Assembly (NCBI GenBank): GCA_947629645.1
Contig: CANREV010000006.1
Coordinates: 1 to 64,000, forward strand
Direction: 5' to 3'
Source: an uncultured Acetatifactor sp.
Lineage (GTDB): Bacteria > Bacillota > Clostridia > Lachnospirales > Lachnospiraceae
Length of the DNA stretch: 64,000 nucleotides
Shown piece by piece: positions 35,126 to 44,837 of this stretch. The notes under the pieces are model-generated. The model had not been told where the DNA came from, made no database searches, and saw nothing but the letters and a program-made list of their open reading frames with translations. The position numbers were made by a program, and so were the translations under genes. How positions within the stretch are numbered: position 1 is the first letter of the stretch; each line of letters opens with the position of its first letter.

Positions 35126-36061
35126 ATGACAGAATTTGAGTTGGCGAAGAAATTGGAAGAAAACATTAACAAGGTTTTTGTCGGTAAGGCGGAAGTGGTG
35201 GAAAATCTGCTGCTCTGCCTTTTCGCGGGAGGACATCTTCTGCTGGAGGACGTGCCCGGGGTAGGAAAGACAACGCTGGCCGGCGTCCTTGCAAGGAGTA
35301 TGGAGGGAAGTTTCGGCAGGATCCAGTTTACGCCGGATACTTTGCCGGGCGATGTGACGGGAGTGTCCGTCTACAACATGAAGACCTGCGAATTTGAATA
35401 TCGGGCAGGCGCGGTCATGAACCAGATTCTTCTGGCGGATGAGATCAACAGGACGTCCCCTAAAACCCAGGCCAGCCTTTTGGAGGCCATGGCGGAGGGG
35501 CAGGTGACGGTGGACGGGGCGGTGCACAGGCTGCCGGACCCTTTTATGGTGATAGCCACCCAGAATCCCATAGAATTTATAGGAACGTATGCGCTGCCGG
35601 AGGCGCAGATGGACCGCTTCATGATGAGGATTTCCATTGGCTATCCTGAGCGCAGACAGGAAATTCTGATGGCGGAGCAGTTTTTGAACGGACTGACGCC
35701 GGACAAGGTGGAGCCGGTATGCAAGACGCGGGACGTTTTGCAGATCAGGAAAGCAGTGTCTGGTATTACGGTCAAAGAATCTCTGCTTGCCTACATGGAA
35801 GATATTGTGACTCTCACCAGAGAGGAGGAGCGGTTTTTACTGGGAGCCAGCCCCAGAGCCATGCTGGCGCTCTTGCGCGCCGCTCAGGCGAAGGCGTTTC
35901 TGCAGGGCAGGGATTATGTGAAACCGGACGATGTGAGGGCGGTGGCTGTGCAGGTGCTGTCGCACAGGCTGGTGTTGTCCGCCGAGGCGAGAATGCAGAG
36001 CGCCGGAAGGGACGGCATCCTGAAAAAACTGATCCTCAAGGCAAAAGTACCGGTGGAATAA
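35126..36061 (+). CDS. MoxR-family AAA+ ATPase
   Basis: A 311-residue ATPase starting at ATG 35126. Walker A is LEDVPGVGKTTLAG near residue 40 and Walker B is ILLADEINRTSPKTQASLLE near 101. IATQNPIEFIGTYALPEAQM, DRFMMRISIGYPERR follow, and the C-terminal lid has GASPRAMLALLRAAQAKAFL. MoxR ATPases act as chaperones for assembly or activation of partner proteins, commonly encoded with DUF58 and transglutaminase genes as here. An isolated TATAAT at 35033-35038 may be the -10 of its promoter; no good -35 is seen. Confidence 0.95.
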   Translation: MTEFELAKKLEENINKVFVGKAEVVENLLLCLFAGGHLLLEDVPGVGKTTLAGVLARSMEGSFGRIQFTPDTLPGDVTGVSVYNMKTCEFEYRAGAVMNQILLADEINRTSPKTQASLLEAMAEGQVTVDGAVHRLPDPFMVIATQNPIEFIGTYALPEAQMDRFMMRISIGYPERRQEILMAEQFLNGLTPDKVEPVCKTRDVLQIRKAVSGITVKESLLAYMEDIVTLTREEERFLLGASPRAMLALLRAAQAKAFLQGRDYVKPDDVRAVAVQVLSHRLVLSAEARMQSAGRDGILKKLILKAKVPVE

Positions 36062-36106
36062 AATATCCGCCGGATAAGCATTTTGGGGAAAGGGAAAGGG
36101 CAAAAG

Positions 36107-37264
36107 ATGCGCAAATATTTTTTGGGAGGTTTGTGGCTCCTGTCTCTGGCGGCGATCAGTTTTTACGGCGGCCCTGTGAGCTACGGTTTCTTTTTCGGGG
36201 TGACGCTGATCCCCGTGATATCCCTGATCTATCTGCTGTGCGTTTATTGCCGGTTTAAAATCTATCAGGAGACGGAGAAGAGGAATCTGGTGTGCGGACA
36301 GCCTGCGCCTTACTTTTTTGTCCTTCAAAATGATGACCGCTTCGCTTATACGGGTATCCGTGTCAGAATGCACTCAGTCTTTTCCTATGCGGAAGATTCT
36401 TTTGACAATACGGAGTATGATCTGCTTCCTAAGGACAGGGCTGTCTGTGAGACAAGGCTGGTGTGCAAATACCGCGGAGAGTATGAGATAGGGGTAAAAG
36501 AAGTAGTGCTGACAGATTTTTTCCGCCTGTTTCGGCTGCGCTATACGGTTTCCGGACAGATCAAGGCATCGGTGAGTCCGAGAATCGTGCTGCTGTCTGA
36601 GCTCAAAAGCATTGCCGATCTGCCTATGATCCTTCAGAAAGATATTTCCAGCGACACGGAACCGGATATCCCGGTGCGGGACTACGGGGAAGGGGACAGC
36701 CTGAAACAGATTCACTGGAAGGCAACGGCGCGGGAAGGAAAGCTGAAAGTCAGAGTCACAACGGGAAAAGAAAATCAAAATATCTCTGTTTTCTGCGATA
36801 CCAGACGATACAGCAGGGACAGGAAGGAATACCTTCCCCTGGAGAATAAGATGCTGGAGGTATTTCTGGCAGTGGGACGTTTCCTGGCCGGATTGGACAG
36901 GGAATTCTGCGCTTATTACGGTCAGGCGAAAGTGATCAGAAAAAAGGTGAGAGGCGTAAAGGAATTTGAAGACTTTTACCAGGATGTTTCCAGGATCTGT
37001 TTTGACGAGGGAGAAGACTTGCTGAAAGTGTTGGAACAGGTGATTCTGCAGGGAGCGCTTTGGGGCTGCGGTCTTGTGTTCTTAATTGTGCATACCTTAA
37101 GTCCCGCCTTTCTGGACGCAACGAAACGTCTTTCTGCAAGCGGCGTCATCGTTGTGATTTATGTAGTCACGGAGGAAGAACTGCAGGAATATGAAAGATG
37201 GGGGTCCCTGCGAAGGAGGATTGTGGTGATTCCCACTGAAGCGGATCTGGAAGGGAGACTGTGA
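36107..37264 (+). CDS. DUF58 domain membrane protein
   Basis: A 385-residue protein from ATG 36107; an earlier TTG at 36083 is less likely. Two membrane helices (YFLGGLWLLSLAAISFYGG and the following hydrophobic stretch) are followed by the DUF58 segment DIPVRDYGEGDSLKQIHWKA near residue 190, then a von Willebrand A-like fold. DUF58 proteins are standard partners of MoxR ATPases; the pathway is poorly defined but concerns the cell envelope. The stop overlaps the next start (TGATG), so translation is coupled. Confidence 0.9.
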   Translation: MRKYFLGGLWLLSLAAISFYGGPVSYGFFFGVTLIPVISLIYLLCVYCRFKIYQETEKRNLVCGQPAPYFFVLQNDDRFAYTGIRVRMHSVFSYAEDSFDNTEYDLLPKDRAVCETRLVCKYRGEYEIGVKEVVLTDFFRLFRLRYTVSGQIKASVSPRIVLLSELKSIADLPMILQKDISSDTEPDIPVRDYGEGDSLKQIHWKATAREGKLKVRVTTGKENQNISVFCDTRRYSRDRKEYLPLENKMLEVFLAVGRFLAGLDREFCAYYGQAKVIRKKVRGVKEFEDFYQDVSRICFDEGEDLLKVLEQVILQGALWGCGLVFLIVHTLSPAFLDATKRLSASGVIVVIYVVTEEELQEYERWGSLRRRIVVIPTEADLEGRL

Positions 37265-39582
37265 TGGGACGGCGGCCGAATGTCTGGGGAAATGCTTTAT
37301 ATCGGGCGGCAAATGCGGCGGTTCTGGCGTGCATGATTCTGTTTATCCCTTTCTTTGGCATATCGGAGGTCAATTGGAAACATCTTCTGATTCTGTTTGC
37401 GGTGATCGGATTTCTGTCAGGAGTATGTTTTTTGTCGGCGAAAGGGAAAATTTTGTGTCTGGCTGTGGCCTTGTGCTGTCTTTTGTATTCCATGATGGCG
37501 GCAGGGTGGGAGACGAGCCGTTCTTTTTGTCAGGAATATGTGCATTGGTGCGCGGGGAAAGGAAACTGGCAGGAAGGATGGGAGAATGGGTTTGGGCTGC
37601 TCCAGGCAGGAGTGTTATCCGCGGCCGCGTTCCTGCTTCAGGTTCTGCTGGAAAAAATGGAGCGTTTGCAGCTTTTACTGGCGGGCTGTTGTATGGCGGG
37701 CATGGTGTTTTGCCTGTTCGCACAGAAGCCGTTTACCCATATGGGCGTAGTCTTTACCTTGTTTTATGTGGCCCTTGTCTATGTGGAGAAGCAGGAAGGC
37801 CATGGGAAGGAAAGAGAGGATGGCAGGCGAAAAGTGAGAATGCTCTGGCTTTCTCCTTTTTTGTGCGGCTATCTGCTGCTGATGGCGCTCATGCCTGCGC
37901 CGGATACGCCCTATGACTGGCAGTGGGCGAAAAATCTCGGCGGTCGGATCAGGGATTCTTTTCTGACCGTATCCCAGAATTTGTTTCGCGGAGCCGGAGA
38001 GGATTTCGGGATGTCTTTCAGCGGATTTTCCGAAGAGGGAAATGTGGGCGGCGATCTTCAGGAGGATGACAGTCCGGTGATGTTTCTTCAGGCTCGCGGC
38101 GATCTTGACACCAACGTGTACCTGATCGGTAAAGTGTGCGATACTTTTGACGGAAGACAGTGGCGGCAGGAGTATGACGGCAGGCAGCAGGAACGCTTTC
38201 TGGATACGCTGGAGACCTTGTATGCGGTCATGAGGCTGGACAGAGAGTATCAGCGGGATTACCTGAGAGAGACCGACCTTACGATCCGGTATGACCGTTT
38301 TCGCACGGAATATGTTTTTGCGCCTTTAAAGACCAGAAATATAGAAAGCGCGGAGTCAGGTTTGGAATATTCCTTTGAGGGAAGCGATCTTGTCTGGGCG
38401 AAGCGCAAGGGATACGGGACGGAGTACGAGGCGGAATATTATCAGTTGAATCTGGGTGAAGAGCTGTTTGCGCAGCTTATGGAAGCAAAGAAGGAACCGG
38501 ATGGAGCGTTATGGGATACGATCGCCCGAGGATATGAGTGGGAGAACGGAGAAAAGATTACGTTAGAGATGTTGGAAGCTCACAGAAAGGCAGTCTATGA
38601 GAATTATCTGGACGAGGTGACGCTTTCAAAGGAAACGGCGGAATATTTGAATGAGATCACAAAGGATGCCGCCACGGATCTGGAAAAACTAAAAGCCATC
38701 GAAAAGGAACTGCAGTCCTTTGTCTACACGACTACGCCCGGGGAATTGCCAAAGGAAATTACGGATGCAGGCGCGTTTCTGGATTATTTTCTGCTGGAGA
38801 AAAGACAAGGATACTGCACTTATTTTGCCACTGCTTTTGTACTGCTGGCGCGGGCGCAGGGATTTCCGGCGCGTTATGTCCAGGGATACTGTGTTCCGAT
38901 GGAGGGAAAACGGGAGGCTGTGGTTTTGTCCGATATGGCTCATGCGTGGCCGGAAGTCTATCTTGACGGGGTGGGATGGATCCCCTTTGAACCTGCCGCG
39001 GGGTATGAGACGCTGCGCTATACTCCTTGGAGCGTAAGCCCCCGCAGTGAGGAAAAAGTCTTAGAGGGAGCGTCTTTGAATGAGGAGGAACCAAAAGAAG
39101 TACAGGACAGTACGCTGGAAAATTTTACGGAGCAGGAAGATCTTTTGGAGGCTCAGGGGGGAAATGTCCTGCGGCCGCAGACGATTCAAAAAGCGTTGCT
39201 TTTATGCTTTTTCGTCTGTCTTGTCCTGATCGGGGCAGATGATCTTGCGGGACGATACCGATATCGGCGGATGAGCCCGGAACAGCGGTTTAAAACGGAA
39301 GTAAAAAGAACTCTCAGAATCCTTGATTGGCTGGGGTTTGGGCGAAGCGGGGAGGAGACGCTGCAAAATCTGCGGGAGAGGGGACAAAGCAGGGAGGAGA
39401 TGCCGAAACTTCAATTTATAGAAGATTATGAGAATGTCATATACGGCGGCCGGGCGGTGGGAAAGGAAATGTTTGCGGTTGTGAGAGACGAGCGAAAGCA
39501 GCTCTGGCGGCTGTTGTGGAAAGAAAAGAAAGCGGTCTGCGTCCTTGGAAGGGTAAGGATGCTTTTGTTTCCCTATCACTGA
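37264..39582 (+). CDS. Membrane-bound transglutaminase-like protein (TgpA type)
   Basis: A 772-residue protein starting at ATG 37264. It has about six N-terminal membrane helices to residue 215, a large extracellular region, and a transglutaminase core with catalytic Cys in RQGYCTYFATAFVLLARAQG near residue 515 and His in MAHAWPEVYLDGVGWIPFEP near 560. A linker and one more helix (KALLLCFFVCLVLIGADDLA) lead to a cytoplasmic C-terminal DUF4129-like tail. Such proteins form the third member of MoxR-DUF58 clusters. The substrate is unknown; an envelope protein crosslinking or peptidase role is likely. Confidence 0.92.
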   Translation: MGRRPNVWGNALYRAANAAVLACMILFIPFFGISEVNWKHLLILFAVIGFLSGVCFLSAKGKILCLAVALCCLLYSMMAAGWETSRSFCQEYVHWCAGKGNWQEGWENGFGLLQAGVLSAAAFLLQVLLEKMERLQLLLAGCCMAGMVFCLFAQKPFTHMGVVFTLFYVALVYVEKQEGHGKEREDGRRKVRMLWLSPFLCGYLLLMALMPAPDTPYDWQWAKNLGGRIRDSFLTVSQNLFRGAGEDFGMSFSGFSEEGNVGGDLQEDDSPVMFLQARGDLDTNVYLIGKVCDTFDGRQWRQEYDGRQQERFLDTLETLYAVMRLDREYQRDYLRETDLTIRYDRFRTEYVFAPLKTRNIESAESGLEYSFEGSDLVWAKRKGYGTEYEAEYYQLNLGEELFAQLMEAKKEPDGALWDTIARGYEWENGEKITLEMLEAHRKAVYENYLDEVTLSKETAEYLNEITKDAATDLEKLKAIEKELQSFVYTTTPGELPKEITDAGAFLDYFLLEKRQGYCTYFATAFVLLARAQGFPARYVQGYCVPMEGKREAVVLSDMAHAWPEVYLDGVGWIPFEPAAGYETLRYTPWSVSPRSEEKVLEGASLNEEEPKEVQDSTLENFTEQEDLLEAQGGNVLRPQTIQKALLLCFFVCLVLIGADDLAGRYRYRRMSPEQRFKTEVKRTLRILDWLGFGRSGEETLQNLRERGQSREEMPKLQFIEDYENVIYGGRAVGKEMFAVVRDERKQLWRLLWKEKKAVCVLGRVRMLLFPYH

Positions 39583-39670
39583 AAGCGCCTTTGCCGCGAT
39601 GAGAGGGCAGGCCCTGCGTGAAACCTGTGTCTGGATATATAAAATTTACGAAAAAAGGAGAGGATTTTTT

Positions 39671-41731
39671 ATGGGAACAAAATTTATACCCGCCACATTG
39701 GATTATGAATTGAGCCCCTACACTGGTCTGACCAGGGAAAGCTGGCTGGAAGCCGGAAAGTACATGCTGGAAGGAATTTTTCAAAATATCCGGAGTTTTC
39801 AGGATCCGGTGATTATGCCGAGAAAGGAGACGCAGATCACCTATCCGCATCTCAACGCTTCCGAAGAGGTCCAAAAGACCCAGCGCAGGGCGGAAGTGTT
39901 TGAGGGGCTGACCAGAACCTTTTTTATCGCGGCGCCTGTTTTGCAGAATATTCCCGATCTTGAGATCTGTGGCTATCCCATAGCGGAATATTATAAAAAT
40001 CAGGTATTGAGAGTCTGCACAAAGACCGATCCGCTGTATGTGGGAACCTACGAGGACCAGCAGGAGATCACCGGGCATGAGGATCCCTTTCGCGCGTTTC
40101 AGCAGACCGTTGAAACCTGCGCGCTGGTGATCTGTCTCTGGGTCAGCAGAGCGCAGATCTGGGATACCTACACGCGGGAGGAGAAAGATACCATTGCAGA
40201 GTTGCTGCAGGGGTATGCCCATGAAAACACGGTGCCTCAGAACTGGCGTCTGTTCAATATGCTGGATATGGCGTTCTTAAACATGGAAGGATACAAAATC
40301 GACCGCGATATTATGCGGGACCATGGTCAGGCTATCCTGAATTATTATGCGGGGGACGGCTGGTATCGGGACGGGCATTCCTTTGACTATTATTCCTGCT
40401 GGGCGTTTAATGTTTACGCCCCGATCTGGAACCTTTGGTATGGGTATGAGAACGAGCCGTATCTGGCCCGGAAATTTGAGGAACAGTCCAATAAATTGAT
40501 GGAGACTTACGGGGACTTTTTTGACAGGGACGGCTGGACGAATATGTGGGGCCGCAGCAATATCTACCGCAATGCTGCCACCAGCGCCTTTGACGGCAAC
40601 ATGATGCTGCGAAACGGCATCTGCAACGCGGGCCTTGCAAGGCGGATTTCATCCGGTTCGCTGATGCAGTTCTTAGGGAGGGAAGATTTTCTGTATCAAG
40701 GCGTGCCCACGCTGGGATTTTACGGGCAGTTTTCTCCTCTGGTGCAGGGGTATTCCTGCGCGGAATCGCCCTTTTGGCTTGGCAAGGCTTTTCTGTGCCT
40801 GCATCTTCCCGCGGATCATCCTTTCTGGACGGAAAAGGAAAATAACGGCACCTGGGAGCGTTTGGGAGAACGGGAAGTGAAGGTTACCACGCTCAATGGT
40901 CCGGCGCTCAGTTTTTCCAATCATCAGGCCAATGGAGAGACTATTTTGCGCACGGGAAAGGTGGTTAAACGCCCCGGCGATGAGCATGGGATGTGGAATT
41001 ATTCCAAACTTTGCTACAATACGAAATATCCCTGGGAATCCGCTCCATCGCAGGACGTGGAGGCCCAGCAGTACGTTTTGAAAGACGGAACGACAAACCG
41101 CTGTTCCAAAGCCAATGTGACGTTTTGGTACGGAGAAAGAGACGGCGTACTGTACCGCAGACAGTTTTTTGACTATAGTCTGGAAAAGGAATCTCACTGG
41201 ATACAGGCGGTCAATCTCGCGGACTTTGCGGTGCCCTGCGGGATCCTTCGGGTGGATAAGCTGAGGATTCACAGAGCGCCTCTGTCTCTGACGCTTGGGG
41301 CTTACGGTTTTCCCGACAACGGCACCTGTATCAGCGAAAAAGCGCAGGGTAGCGCGAGAGCCATGATTTTAAAGGGGAAGGACGCCATGGGAAGAGAAAA
41401 GCAGCTGGCTATGACCATCTACGATGGATGGAAAGATTTAAAGCTGCTTCACAGTACGGGCACCAACCCCGACTCCGAAAAATCCATTGTACTGTATGCC
41501 GCCACAGAGCGCCAAAAGCAGTACGGCTACGAGCCTTATGTTCTGATCTCCCAGGTTATCACAAAGGAAAGCCATGAGGATTTTTCGGAGGAAGAGTTGT
41601 TCCCTGTCAAAACGGTGCGTTACACCGATCCTGAAAACTGCGGCGGATACGGTCCCGTTATCCTTGAGATGAAGGATGGCGGCAAAAAGGAAATCTCCTT
41701 TGAGGGGATGGAGGGGCAACTGATGTTATAA
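39671..41731 (+). CDS. DUF2264 domain protein, probable glycosidase
   Basis: A 686-residue protein from ATG 39671, after AAAGGAGAGGA. The N-terminal LTRESWLEAGKYMLEGIFQN, PRRAEVFEGLTRTFF-like segment and DGWYRDGHSFDYYSCWAFNV, YAPIWNLWYGYENEPY, DGWTNMWGRSNIYRNAATSA are those of DUF2264, an (alpha/alpha)-barrel family. I believe these are related to glucuronidase-type enzymes, but I cannot confirm the current family name. There is no signal peptide, so it acts in the cytoplasm on imported oligosaccharides. It converges with a GH28 gene, the two stops being 2 bp apart, which fits shared pectin or rhamnogalacturonan breakdown. Confidence 0.85.
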   Translation: MGTKFIPATLDYELSPYTGLTRESWLEAGKYMLEGIFQNIRSFQDPVIMPRKETQITYPHLNASEEVQKTQRRAEVFEGLTRTFFIAAPVLQNIPDLEICGYPIAEYYKNQVLRVCTKTDPLYVGTYEDQQEITGHEDPFRAFQQTVETCALVICLWVSRAQIWDTYTREEKDTIAELLQGYAHENTVPQNWRLFNMLDMAFLNMEGYKIDRDIMRDHGQAILNYYAGDGWYRDGHSFDYYSCWAFNVYAPIWNLWYGYENEPYLARKFEEQSNKLMETYGDFFDRDGWTNMWGRSNIYRNAATSAFDGNMMLRNGICNAGLARRISSGSLMQFLGREDFLYQGVPTLGFYGQFSPLVQGYSCAESPFWLGKAFLCLHLPADHPFWTEKENNGTWERLGEREVKVTTLNGPALSFSNHQANGETILRTGKVVKRPGDEHGMWNYSKLCYNTKYPWESAPSQDVEAQQYVLKDGTTNRCSKANVTFWYGERDGVLYRRQFFDYSLEKESHWIQAVNLADFAVPCGILRVDKLRIHRAPLSLTLGAYGFPDNGTCISEKAQGSARAMILKGKDAMGREKQLAMTIYDGWKDLKLLHSTGTNPDSEKSIVLYAATERQKQYGYEPYVLISQVITKESHEDFSEEELFPVKTVRYTDPENCGGYGPVILEMKDGGKKEISFEGMEGQLML

Positions 41732-41733
41732 AG

Positions 41734-44286
41734 TCATTCCACTACAAATTTAACAGTCAGTTTTTCGGGAATGACGCCATCGTCAACGAAGAAATCCACT
41801 TCGTGCTCCCCGGCTTGGAAAGCTTCAGGGCGCCAGCAGAACTGTCTCTTTTGGGCATCGAAGGATGCTCCCGAAGGAAGTCCTTCGGCAAAGAGATACA
41901 GATCTGTCTCGGCGCCTTTTACGCTGTGATGCACAGCGTTCTGCTGCCCGTATATGATACCGCTGCAGGCTTCCTCGGACACCTCAAAAGCGGGGCAGCG
42001 CACCTGCAGATTCAGCGTACAGGTCTGACCGATTTTTAAATGCTGTGTCCCCATGGGACAGATATACGGGCGGTATACGGTCAGCGGCAGGGGATAGGAA
42101 TCCGTATCCCTTTGGAAGGCGTAACCTGTCTCTTTACAGGGCGCGGTAGGGTAGGAATAAAGGCTGTCCGCGGGCGTGCCGGGGGCGGGAGCGAGGATCT
42201 CTACCTGTTGAACCGGCAGGGGCCGGGTCTGATGCAATCCTGATACCGTGGTGGTGAAGTAGGGCTGTTCCGGCACGTTTTCCGCATTGGTATGCCTGCG
42301 GAAATGGTGGGTGACGGCGGCAATGGGTGCAAGGGAGGGATCGCAGTAAGCGTCCAGCCCGTCTATCCGCACATCGGTCACATCATCCAGAACGCAGACG
42401 TGCCTGCCATCGGGTATCTTGCAGCTGATTTTAACATTCCGCAGTGTCAGATCTTTCACATGTTTTGCAAATATGCCGTAGGCGGGCAGGATCCCCCAGT
42501 TGCTGGGTTCGGGGTACACTTCGGGAAGTTCCGGCACATTGTAGGGGTCATCCCGCCAGCTTTTTGTCCTGGGATCCCACTCTGCCCGGGGAAGAAGCCC
42601 TTCGTGTTTTAAAAAGAAGGTGTTGACCAGCCAGGGCAGACTTTGCACATGTTCTTTGGCGTGAAACTGGGAAAATTTCCAGTCCGTGTTTAACTGCCGC
42701 TGCTCCACCGCATGTTCCATGGTAAGTCCGCCCCGATATTGCACCTCCACGTTTTCCACAGTGATGTTTTTCAAAGGAGAATCCGTAAGCCCCATCAGTA
42801 AGATAGGATATCTGGGATCTGCATTGGTGACTACTACGTTTCGGATGCAGACGTTTTCTATTTTTGCTAAATCCCTGTATCCCACTGCATTAGCGTAAAG
42901 AGGCCTGTCTTTCTCGGGAATATTCTCTGTCAGGTTGACCGGATTGCAGGTTACGGGAGATTCGGGATCTATGATCTCAAAGGAAGAGCAGCCGTCCACG
43001 GTGACAGTCTTTGTCCGGTTATAGTGGGGAGTATAGCGCCTTGGGGGGAATTTTTCATAGACGTCTGTCCCGGGCAGAACCCACTCCGGCTGGTCAAGAC
43101 GTACATCGTCCGCCGTGGGGAGAGTGTCTGTTTTGGCCCGTCCTGTCACCGGAAATCTGCCTCTGTCTCCGGCGCGCAGAAAGAAAGGGGAGCTGGATAT
43201 ATTGTCCATCACACAGTCTTCAAACAGAATATCGGTGAGAGGAGACCCGTCTACCGCTTCCAGTGCAAAGCCTCTGGACCGATCGAATCTGACTCTGCGG
43301 ATGGTTACCAGATGGTAGCCGCAGGTGGATTCGGTTCCCAGTTTCACCCGTCCGGTGGGGCCGCAGCGATCCTCCGCCACCAGCTTGTCCCTTGTGTATT
43401 CTCCGGCGTAGACGCTGCCTGCATCGTAGCCGCTGACAGTGCAGTCCTCGATCAACACGTTTTGGACAGGCAGATAGCGTCCGGCGCCAAAGGAGGCTTT
43501 CAGACACAAACCGTCATCCGTCAGGGAGTTACAGACAGTATGGCGGACTGTCACATCCTGGCAGCAGTCGATATCGAACGCATCTCTGGTGGTGTCGATC
43601 AAAATGTGATCTGCGTAAAGATTGACGCATCCCTCGGCGATCACTGCGAAATGTCCTCCGATAGTGAAGGAAAAATCCTGAAGCACCACATTTTTGCAAC
43701 GCACAAGGGCGATACCTTTATTCCCGAACCATTCCCCGCGATGCCCGGAAAGATTTCTGGAGAGCGGGTTGGGAGGATCGCCGCCCTGAAGGACATATTC
43801 CAGTATTCCGGTCTCCTCATTCAGCCGGCCTCCGGTGAACAGGCCTTTTCCGTAAATCATGATATTTTCCAGATCGGCGCCATAAACCAGACTGTTGGCA
43901 AAGTAAGAATGGCCGTGATCCTGCAGGCCTGCGTAAAGGTTTACCTCCGGTTCTTTGTAGTTGCCGCCCTCTCCCTGCTGTGCTGCCCAGGGCTGGTTGA
44001 TATCCGTCCTGGCGGCGGCGATAACGGCGCCCTCCTCCAGAAAGAGATTGACATTGCTTTGTAACAGGATGGTATAAGTGAAGAAAGTTCCCGCAGGTAC
44101 CACCACCGTGCCGCCCCCCGCAGCCGCGGCCGCTTCGATGGCGCTGTTGATGGACTGGGTGTTGACAACTGGTTTTTCTGTTTCGGCTGCGCCGAAATCC
44201 CTGATGTTGAAATAATGTTCCTTTTGCAATGCCTCCGGTCGTACAGATGCGCCGGAAGCCTCTAAAACAGGCTGTTTTCCTGACAT
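41734..44286 (-). CDS. Glycoside hydrolase family 28 with C-terminal Ig-like domain
   Basis: An 850-residue protein on the minus strand, started at the ATG ending at 44286, which has GGAGGG upstream; a longer open frame to 44496 lacks a site and is basic and unlike the family. The opening FNIRDFGA, INSAIEAAAAAGGGTVVVPA, GTFFTYTILLQSNVNLFLEE is the N-terminal strand of the pectinase-type beta-helix. Further in, FDIDCCQDVTVRHTVCNSLT and DDGLCLKA hold the catalytic Asp residues. The last about 120 residues carry a putative Ig-like (He_PIG) module, LPSGASFDAQKRQFCWRPEA. At 850 residues it is far longer than ordinary GH28 enzymes. No signal peptide is seen. Confidence 0.9.
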   Translation of the reverse strand: MSGKQPVLEASGASVRPEALQKEHYFNIRDFGAAETEKPVVNTQSINSAIEAAAAAGGGTVVVPAGTFFTYTILLQSNVNLFLEEGAVIAAARTDINQPWAAQQGEGGNYKEPEVNLYAGLQDHGHSYFANSLVYGADLENIMIYGKGLFTGGRLNEETGILEYVLQGGDPPNPLSRNLSGHRGEWFGNKGIALVRCKNVVLQDFSFTIGGHFAVIAEGCVNLYADHILIDTTRDAFDIDCCQDVTVRHTVCNSLTDDGLCLKASFGAGRYLPVQNVLIEDCTVSGYDAGSVYAGEYTRDKLVAEDRCGPTGRVKLGTESTCGYHLVTIRRVRFDRSRGFALEAVDGSPLTDILFEDCVMDNISSSPFFLRAGDRGRFPVTGRAKTDTLPTADDVRLDQPEWVLPGTDVYEKFPPRRYTPHYNRTKTVTVDGCSSFEIIDPESPVTCNPVNLTENIPEKDRPLYANAVGYRDLAKIENVCIRNVVVTNADPRYPILLMGLTDSPLKNITVENVEVQYRGGLTMEHAVEQRQLNTDWKFSQFHAKEHVQSLPWLVNTFFLKHEGLLPRAEWDPRTKSWRDDPYNVPELPEVYPEPSNWGILPAYGIFAKHVKDLTLRNVKISCKIPDGRHVCVLDDVTDVRIDGLDAYCDPSLAPIAAVTHHFRRHTNAENVPEQPYFTTTVSGLHQTRPLPVQQVEILAPAPGTPADSLYSYPTAPCKETGYAFQRDTDSYPLPLTVYRPYICPMGTQHLKIGQTCTLNLQVRCPAFEVSEEACSGIIYGQQNAVHHSVKGAETDLYLFAEGLPSGASFDAQKRQFCWRPEAFQAGEHEVDFFVDDGVIPEKLTVKFVVE

Positions 44287-44447
44287 AATGGCCCTCCTGT
44301 TGTTCTTTTTGACAGCAGATATCTGTTTACATTGCCGAAAGATAATGGCGCGTCCCGTAAAGCCTGCGGTTTTACAGGTTCCCGCCTTACTCTGCCTCTT
44401 GCGGATATTATACCGCGTTTCCCCATCTTTGTAAAAATAAAAAAATA

Positions 44448-44476
44448 TTGACAATTCTTCTGTGGGAATGTATGAT
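44448..44476 (+). promoter_or_regulatory. Promoter of the fatty acid synthesis operon
   Basis: TTGACA at 44448-44453, a 17-base spacer and TATGAT at 44471-44476 make a near-consensus sigma-A promoter, 125 bp before acpP. Transcription should begin around 44483, immediately before the palindrome array. Confidence 0.8.
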
Positions 44477-44483
44477 ACATATT

Positions 44484-44546
44484 GTTTGAATATCAAATTA
44501 TTTGAAAATCAAATAGATTGAAACTAGAAAATTTTGAAATTCAAAT
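44484..44546. promoter_or_regulatory. Four phased FabT-like operator palindromes
   Basis: TTTGA-N3-TCAAA occurs at 44485-44497, 44501-44513 and 44533-44545, with flanking A/T extending the symmetry. A weaker version, ATTGA-N3-TAGAA, is at 44517-44529. Their centres are 44491, 44507, 44523 and 44539, exactly 16 bp apart. The form matches the operators I know for FabT, a MarR-family repressor of fatty acid genes, and a MarR gene lies at the far end of the operon. Position just after the -10 fits repression. Confidence 0.8.
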
Positions 44547-44600
44547 AATATGACGCAGTAAACAAAACCAGTAAATGAAAAATGAAAAGGAGAAAAAGTA

Positions 44601-44834
44601 ATGTTGGAGAAGTTGAAAGAAGTGATCGAGGAGAAGTTGAACGCGGAGGGCGCAGTGATTACGGAACAGACTAGTTTCAAGGATGACCTGAACGCGGATT
44701 CTCTGGATCTGTTTGATCTGATTATGGCGCTGGAAGATGAGTTTAACATTGAGATCCCTTCCGAGGATCTGGAACAGATGGTCACCGTTGGCGATGTGGT
44801 GAAGTATTTGAAAGATAAAGGTGTAGAGGCTTAA
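44601..44834 (+). CDS. acpP: Acyl carrier protein
   Basis: A 77-residue acidic protein starting at ATG 44601 after AAAAGGAGAAAAAG. DDLNADSLDLFDLIMALEDE contains Ser34, the 4'-phosphopantetheine attachment site. It carries the growing chain in type II fatty acid synthesis. It is the first gene of the operon, directly behind the promoter and operator array, and fabK starts four bases after its stop. Confidence 0.97.
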   Translation: MLEKLKEVIEEKLNAEGAVITEQTSFKDDLNADSLDLFDLIMALEDEFNIEIPSEDLEQMVTVGDVVKYLKDKGVEA

Positions 44835-44837
44835 AAT

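Noticed and set aside
43024..44064. 346-codon open frame on the plus strand
   Set aside because: It is antisense to the GH28 gene, has no ribosome site, and its translation shows no family resemblance, whereas the minus-strand frame has clear GH28 motifs.
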